Positions 58,270-64,000 of a stretch of DNA of 64,000 bases are shown one piece after another. The stretch is from assembly GCA_024138015.1 (NCBI GenBank), contig JAMXBB010000012.1:24836464-24900463 (forward strand). Direction: 5' to 3'. A program made the position numbers and the translations under genes. Below the pieces are notes generated by a model. It searched no databases. It was given only the letters and a program-made list of their open reading frames with translations, and had not been told where the DNA came from. Positions within the stretch are counted from its first letter, which is position 1. Each line of letters opens with the position of its first letter. This DNA comes from Lumnitzera littorea (Eukaryota; Streptophyta; Magnoliopsida; Myrtales; Combretaceae).

Positions 58270-58740
58270 TGGTGAATAAGAAGACCTGTTCCCTAGTTGT
58301 TGAAGGAGGTAGTTGTATCAACATTGTTTTAGCCAAGTTGATTACAAGGATGAAATTGCCGACCTACCTACATCCTATACCTTATGGACTAAAGTGATTT
58401 AATGATAAGAGCATCGTCTATGTGCATAAGCAAGCTCGGATAGCATTCAAAGTAAGATAGTATCAAGATGAGCTTGACTTCGACATAATGCCCAATAATA
58501 CAACAAATTTAATTCTTAGTTGACCTTAAGAGTACAATAAGAGAGTGATCTATGATGGCTTCTTCAACACTTACATAGTTTGGAAGGATAGGTAGAGTTA
58601 TTGCTTGACATAGCTTGGAAGGATAGGTAAAGCTATTGCTTGACCCTTATGAGTGTTGATAAGATTCAAAGCAACCCAGTACCCATGGTAAAAGGAAAGG
58701 AAAAGGGGAGCTTGTTCATGACCCAAGCTTGTAGTCATCA
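58270..58740 (+). pseudogene. Protease of the gag-protease element
   Basis: VVEGGSCINIVLAKLI is the active-site segment, with Glu in place of the Asp usual in this group (IDGGSCTN in element 4). LHPIPYGLK, VHKQARIAFKV and DELDFDIMPNNT follow. The frame ends in stops just before the degenerate polypurine region (58,741-58,773), where an intact element would continue into RT. Confidence 0.7.
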
Positions 58741-58773
58741 CTTAAAGTTGAGGACAACTTCTTTTCAACCCTG

Positions 58774-59690
58774 TGATGATAATAGGAATCGACCTATGAC
58801 CATCTCTAAGCCACACCCAACCTGTTCCTAGTCGAGGCCGACCTAATACTAGATGGCCAAGAAAGGAAAGAAGGACAGCTTGACAATAGCTCCATTGGTT
58901 ATCGATAAGACCAGGGCCTAAATAGCCGAGGCCCAAAGTCCATAGACTAGCTCGGTACGGTATGAGGAATCTAGTGCCAAGCAATCTACGAGTTCAGCAG
59001 CTATGGGTCAACCTCAATAGGAGCTTAACCAATTATAATAAGACTTCGAGGAATCCAACTCTAGCTTAAACTGCCAACTGTTAACCTAATCTTGCTTAGA
59101 CCCAATCTATTCTAGGATAGCTCGGATACCTAGTATGTTTACTTTCCCATTAAATGCACTATTTTATACACTTGAAAACATTTTCTTTACTTTTGAGTTG
59201 TAAGCCTAATCTTTAGGGTCTAAGGTGTTGTATATTATTTTCAATTTTTCCATTAAGGTTTTAAGACTTATTATAAATAGCAACATTTGTAATTAATAAG
59301 GGGTTAGTTGAACATTTTTGAAGTAAGAATATACTTAATATCTTTAAGAGCTATTCAAGCTTCTGCCTCGAATTATTGAGTGCTGTTTTACTCTTTAATT
59401 TTTCTCATGTTCTTATCAATCTTCTTTTTGAGATTGTAGTGAACCCCTCATTTGAGTGAGTTAGTGAGTTGTATCTAACTCTTATTTGAAACTTAAGTGT
59501 TGATTTAGTGTTTATGAGTCGTATCAAATCATATTTCAAGCTTAAATTTGATTGTGTTTGTGTCTTGGTGCATAATATCAATCCACATTCACATTCAAAC
59601 CTTTATTCCACTTGTTACTTCCTCATTCTCATTGAATGTCGAATTCCCACTTTCATGGTTCATGTCTGCTACATACTCTGAATCGTATCA
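58774..59690 (+). repeat. 3' LTR of the gag-protease element
   Basis: TGATGATAATAGGAATCGAC…GAATCGTATCA, about 917 bp, similar to 55,597-56,549 with small indels. TATA-like box at 59,272-59,279. The frames 58,742-58,984 and 59,548-59,811 are not genes. Confidence 0.85.
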
Positions 59691-60548
59691 AGATAGGTCC
59701 AAGTTTGTAGAAAACTTAAAGATAGAGGTGGAATTGTACGTGAAACAAGTAATCATCGATTCACCCCAAGGATATCACGTATCGAGGAACTATCGGGGAC
59801 TCATGGCTTAACTTGATATAACGTATGAGCTGGTCCAATGAAGATACTTATCACCTTACCCTGCTTAGGGGTTAGGATAGGAGTGAAGTAGATAAGCAAA
59901 CAGAGAGCAATGCTTACGAAAAGATAAGTATATCTAATATCAGGTTGTCTTGCGGCTACATTTATGATGGGTATTTATACCTAAAAAGTTAAGGCATCCT
60001 GTTTAAAATAGAAAAAAACTAAAAATAGTAATGTCCAAAATATGTATGATATAAGGAATGTTCGAAAGGTGTGAATAAAAATACAACAAAAATGAGCATC
60101 ATATATAGAAGATTCTATCACAAGGGGTGCTCTGATACATAGCAGATGATCTGTAGTCATGCACATGGCAAAAATGGACAAATTGTACAGTTAGCTTGGG
60201 TGTTGTTGAGTAATGATACTAAGCTGAGCCAATAGTTTGACAGTGCCAAGTTGATTAGGTAACTCTTTCGAGGTGAAATCGGCTCTGACGTATTGGGTAC
60301 AACTTGGATTCAAGTCGACTGAATAGTTGGTCAGATGGGTTGAACTATTGTCTGGATGTATCTCTAGTCGAAAATTGGAGACTATTGATAAGTACAAGAG
60401 GGTTTAGCTTGGCCAGGGCATTAGGTCGATAAACTAAAGTAGCTCGGATTCCTTAGTTGTAGGGCATAAAGAAAGGCCCGATCTAGCTATGCTCTTTACT
60501 TTTCGAACTTAGGCTCAAGTCAAGGGTCCGGTGATTTGATTCCTATCA
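59691..60548 (-). repeat. Solo LTR, family B-like, right piece
   Basis: Continues the LTR begun at 55,553 and ends CCTATCA at 60,548; on the minus strand the LTR start is TGATAGGAATCAAATC, like TGATAGGAATTAAG at 62,479. The minus-strand frames 59,981-60,397 are LTR sequence. Confidence 0.6.
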
Positions 60549-61790
60549 TCATGCCTATAAAACGATTATCTACATCAAAATTGAAACCTAAAAGAGAAAA
60601 GAACTTATGTTACAATTGTTGGTAGAAATTCCATAAAGGCCATCAATGTAATGCATAATTTTTTGTGCTATTATGGATAAACAAATTATAATAGTATTGA
60701 CATCGATACGAAAAATGTTGACACTTGTTTGAAGACATAGGGGATAATTTAATTGCCATCAATTATCATACATCATCTGAATCTTTAGCTCCATGCATTA
60801 TTATATTTTAGGGCACCATCAATAATCATTCATTGTCAATTTTAGTAGATTTTGGAAACACATAACTTTGTACGAAAACAAATGGTGCATCTAAGATTCA
60901 TAATTTTACTTTTCCCCACTTTTCAAGCAATGATTGGTAATGGTAATCATTTGACATGTGAGTGATGGTGTTTAAATGTGATTATGCTCATTTAAGGTGT
61001 GGGAATTTATGAGAAGATTTATGTTCTACCTATTCAAGGGGTAAAAATTGTGTTAGATGAGAGATAAAAAAGACGCAAGGCCCTTTTTACTATTATAATG
61101 TCAAACTAAAATGGCAATAATTACTAGAGATTAGGAACATATACACTGTATATACAATCATTTGGACCTTGGTTCTACAAAAGTAAGTTAGAAATATGGT
61201 AAACCTTCGAATCTAGAAATTCAATCTAGAAAACCCATTCAAACCAATTTACACGAAGGATTGTCTTTGATAAAATATGTCATTTCTTGCTACAAAAGAG
61301 CCATACATGCACCTTGAAATCAGATGGTGTTTTTCATAGTATTCTAAGGGTTTGGTTTACCTTTGGACATGCTTCTTTTGCTTAGATGGTGTCTCAAGAT
61401 CACCTTCATGAAAAACTTATGTTCCATAAGGAGTTTCACCTATAAAAATGCTCTTTAATGGAACTTTAGCTTTGGGTGATATCACTATTGACTATAGCAA
61501 ATTAACAATGCATTTCATGAAAAATGGTTACATGGTGACAATACTTAAAGATAACATAGATATGACCAATTGGATTTCTCATCACCAGCTTCATTTTCTT
61601 ATTTAGACTAATGTAGTAGCATCATTTTTCACTTAGTAGCTCAGGAGGTTGGGTTTAACACATTTAGTTGAGATTATTGTAAATAATACTGCGGTTACAC
61701 AAATATTGGGTATATAATCTCATATGTTTGAGGTACCTTCATTGTTGCCACCACCTATGGACATTTAACATGGAATTTATCTAAATAGTA
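60549..61790 (+). pseudogene. Gypsy gag zinc knuckle, protease and pre-RT region (element C)
   Basis: Continues element C. It has a KRLSTSKLKPKREKNLCYNC zinc-knuckle start followed by a His and GHQC (CX2CX4HX4C spacing, with one stop inside), a protease segment ILVDFGNT near 60,840, a YVLPIQGVKIVLDE stretch near 61,030, and LTMHFMKNGYMVTIL near 61,510. It closes with FEVPSLLPPP near 61,730, which in relatives lies just before RT. RT itself is missing after 61,790. Confidence 0.75.
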
Positions 61791-62478
61791 GACTTCTTGA
61801 TACACTCTAGACCCAATGGCTAAATCTAAAAATGAGCACTGTTACACAGTGATGTAAAGATCGTATCTTTTCGGATATAAAGAAAAGAAAGATCCTTTTA
61901 TGATTTTTAGATTTTTATGTAACAAAAAACAAGGAAAAAATATATAGACAATTTCAATTAATGATTCAATCAATAATTGAAGTGGTTTGTATTGAATTTT
62001 ATTTCAGTAAGCTTGTGAGAATTCAAATGTGCAAAATACAATTAGACTAGCCAATATGACTCATAGAAAAATCTAAGTATAAAATCATGAGGAGAATTCA
62101 AGAGAAATATATCTCATTGAATCTATGCATAAATATAAATAAAAGGTTTTACAAACCTAAAGGAAGAGTAATACTGATGAACTGAACCAGAACCTCCCTT
62201 TTGTTATAATGAAGAATAAGACTTTGATATACTAATATAATAAAATTTAACTATTGCCAATATTATAAATAAAAAAATCTTAATAAAAATAAATAAATAA
62301 ATCATGAAATAATATCAATGGTTGAAGGCTTGTATACAAGCAATGTATATGATAATCTACACATATCTGATAGTTGTGTATCTTGCTGGTGTCTCCTCTT
62401 CCCATGAACATGGCCGTACAGCTTATTTTGTCACCACATACATCTATAAGCCTAAGGACCTTGCTTATGTTCAAGTCA
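61791..62478. other. AT-rich stretch, no gene
   Basis: No coding or LTR signal recognised. The frame 62,280-62,474 is unsupported. Confidence 0.4.
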
Positions 62479-63350
62479 TGATAGGAATTAAGTTTTAAGA
62501 ACCATTTCTCACAATCGAGCTAAAGGCTTAGAAAGTCTTACCTTATGTATTCAAGCTCGTATACTAGTCTGGGATAAGGATTCCTCCTTAGTTTGAGGCT
62601 AAAGTCATCACCTTTGAGCTGAGCACTAGATGATTATCTAATTAAGGATGGCCCTCAACTTGTCCCTAACCCTTATGAACCCTTCATAGCTAGCATCTAA
62701 GTAAGGCCGAGCCCAACTTCCTAAGTTCGACCTTCAGATCAAGTTAGCTGAATTGGTTTGCACTTTGTTCTCATCCATTCTGAGTTGGCAAGGAGGCTAT
62801 AAGCCTGTTTGAAGACTTATCATCAAATTTTACTCGAAACAATTCAGAATATTCTTCCTTTCTACTTTTATTAGAGTTTCCCATTAGAAGCCGAAATGTG
62901 TCCTACTATGTAAGCTCCCGGGATGATTCTCTAACATTAATTTTTTTGTCTTTTATCCATTTTGCCCCTTTTAGTATATACCAAGATATGCCTTTTTGTC
63001 TAGTGTAAAATTTTACCCTTTTGTAATTTCCTTTATGTGTACAAACTTATAAGGCTGGGCATATAAGGCCTCATTTTAAAATGGTCAAATCATCAATCTT
63101 CCTTTAGTGAAAATAGATATTTCCTTTCTTGTAAGTATGTTGTCTTGAATCTCTTGACTTTTATCTAATAGTGGTGAATGATTGATTTATTCACTTGTGT
63201 ATAATACCAAGTGAGCATTAGGTTGCATAGTATCGGGTGGTGTATCATATCCACTTAACTAGCTTGTGGATTCCTTCTAAACCCATTTGATTGCATCTCC
63301 ATTGTTTTGTCTTGCAACACCTTCATACAACTTAACCCCCAGGCATATCA
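62479..63350 (+). repeat. Solo LTR, family B
   Basis: 872 bp, TGATAGGAATTAAG…CAGGCATATCA, flanked by AGTCA (62,474-62,478) and GGTCA (63,351-63,355), a target duplication with one transition. It has a TATA-like 'GGGCATATAAGG' near 63,060 and aligns with 35,205-36,150. Confidence 0.7.
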
Positions 63351-64000
63351 GGTCATGTACTTCTCAAAATGCCCAATTTCTTGCTATTTTTTTTTTTCTA
63401 AAATGTGACCAATTCCTTAGAGCTTGTTTATATGGACAAATTTCCTCATTGTTCCTTCCTTCTTAGGGAAGATTCAACATAAATCTTGGATTGCAATTAA
63501 TAAGAATTGAACCATCAAACCCTTAACTTAAGCTTGAGCTCGAGCTTAAGGTATTGAGAACTTAGTGAGGCGTATTCTCCTTTACCAACCTACGTAAGAA
63601 GAGTTCGAGCTGCTCCAATCCACTATCCTATTGCTATTTCTAAGCTGAACCCTTCCATGACTAACAATCATCTCAAATGTTGACTTGAGGTGCGCTCAAC
63701 TGACTGCTCGGCTTACTTGCCCACCAGCTTGACCAACCTGTCTTTGAGCTGTCTAAAGCATATCCGAGTTGAATTTACCTCAGAAGGGCTTATGGTTTAG
63801 CTTAGCGTTAGCCAACTTGACTATACTCCTTTGTTTGTTTTTACCAAAAGCCTACCACTAGTTGCCAACCATGTATCTAAGCAACTACATGATAGAATCT
63901 ACTATACAAGTTAAATTTTTTCTTAATTTCTCATTTACGCCCTTCTACATTCTTTATACTTTGCTTATTTTGGATATTACCTTTTTTGTCTTTTCCATAT
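63351..64000. other. Retroelement-like AT-rich DNA to the window end
   Basis: No gene. The last 80 bases ('ACCTTTTTTGTCTTTTCCAT') resemble the middle of family B LTRs, so another diverged LTR may begin near 63,500 and run past the window. Confidence 0.3.

Larger units (their letters stand above)
55597..59690 (+). mobile_element. Non-autonomous gag-protease gypsy element with two LTRs
   Basis: 4.1 kb: LTR (55,597-56,549), tRNA-iMet primer site, gag, protease, then directly the second LTR (58,774-59,690). RT, RNase H and integrase are absent from the 2.2-kb interior. It lies inside a solo LTR. Such an element could move only with enzymes supplied by a relative. Frames contain stops, so it is old. 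The flanks AGGGG and AGATA do not form a clear target duplication. Confidence 0.8.

Overview
The window is nuclear DNA of a flowering plant, most likely a eudicot. The evidence is long AT-rich intergenic sequence, GT-AG splicing at the one clear gene, and several plant-specific LTR retrotransposon lineages: Tat/Ogre-like elements with a second RNase H, an Athila-like LTR, and Ty3/gypsy and Ty1/copia remnants. I cannot name the species. No CRISPR array, bacterial operon, rRNA or tRNA gene was found.

Layout. 1-12,676 holds a decayed Tat-type Ty3/gypsy element on the minus strand: partial 3' LTR, tandem repeats, integrase, second RNase H, RNase H/RT, protease, gag, an upstream ORF1-like region, a tRNA-Arg-type primer site and the 5' LTR. 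12,677-15,100 holds a further Tat LTR fragment abutting a minus-strand copia remnant. 15,660-22,030 is dominated by non-coding tandem arrays (85 bp, about 50 bp and 44 bp units); the 44-bp array is split by one retroelement insertion with a perfect CTTAG target duplication. 22,380-26,189 is the 5' end of a second Tat element (leader, primer site, 2.8-kb LTR). 27,690-38,903 is a third Tat LTR split by a 7.4-kb gypsy element (27,805-35,187), which itself carries a solo LTR of its own family in the opposite direction, and by a solo LTR of another family. 39,332-43,800 holds solo LTRs and a degenerate gypsy-type ORF.

45,286-47,100 is the only convincing host gene: a RING-HC, C-terminally membrane-anchored E3 ubiquitin ligase of the RMA/RNF185 type, with an intron in its 5' UTR. 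A GC-rich block of about 190 bp of unknown nature lies just upstream. 47,100-54,850 is AT-rich intergenic DNA with small repeats, including a pair of foldback sequences and a 75-bp tandem duplication. 54,900-61,790 is a nest: a gypsy gag-protease remnant interrupted by a solo LTR, which is interrupted by a short gag-protease-only retroelement with two LTRs. 62,479-63,350 is another solo LTR.

Nearly all coding signals outside the RING gene are broken by stops and frameshifts and should be read as pseudogenes. The noteworthy material is the architecture of the retroelements (shared tandem arrays, nesting, unlike LTR ends, a gag-protease-only derivative) and the unexplained GC-rich block beside the gene. 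I saw no convincing new host pathway.
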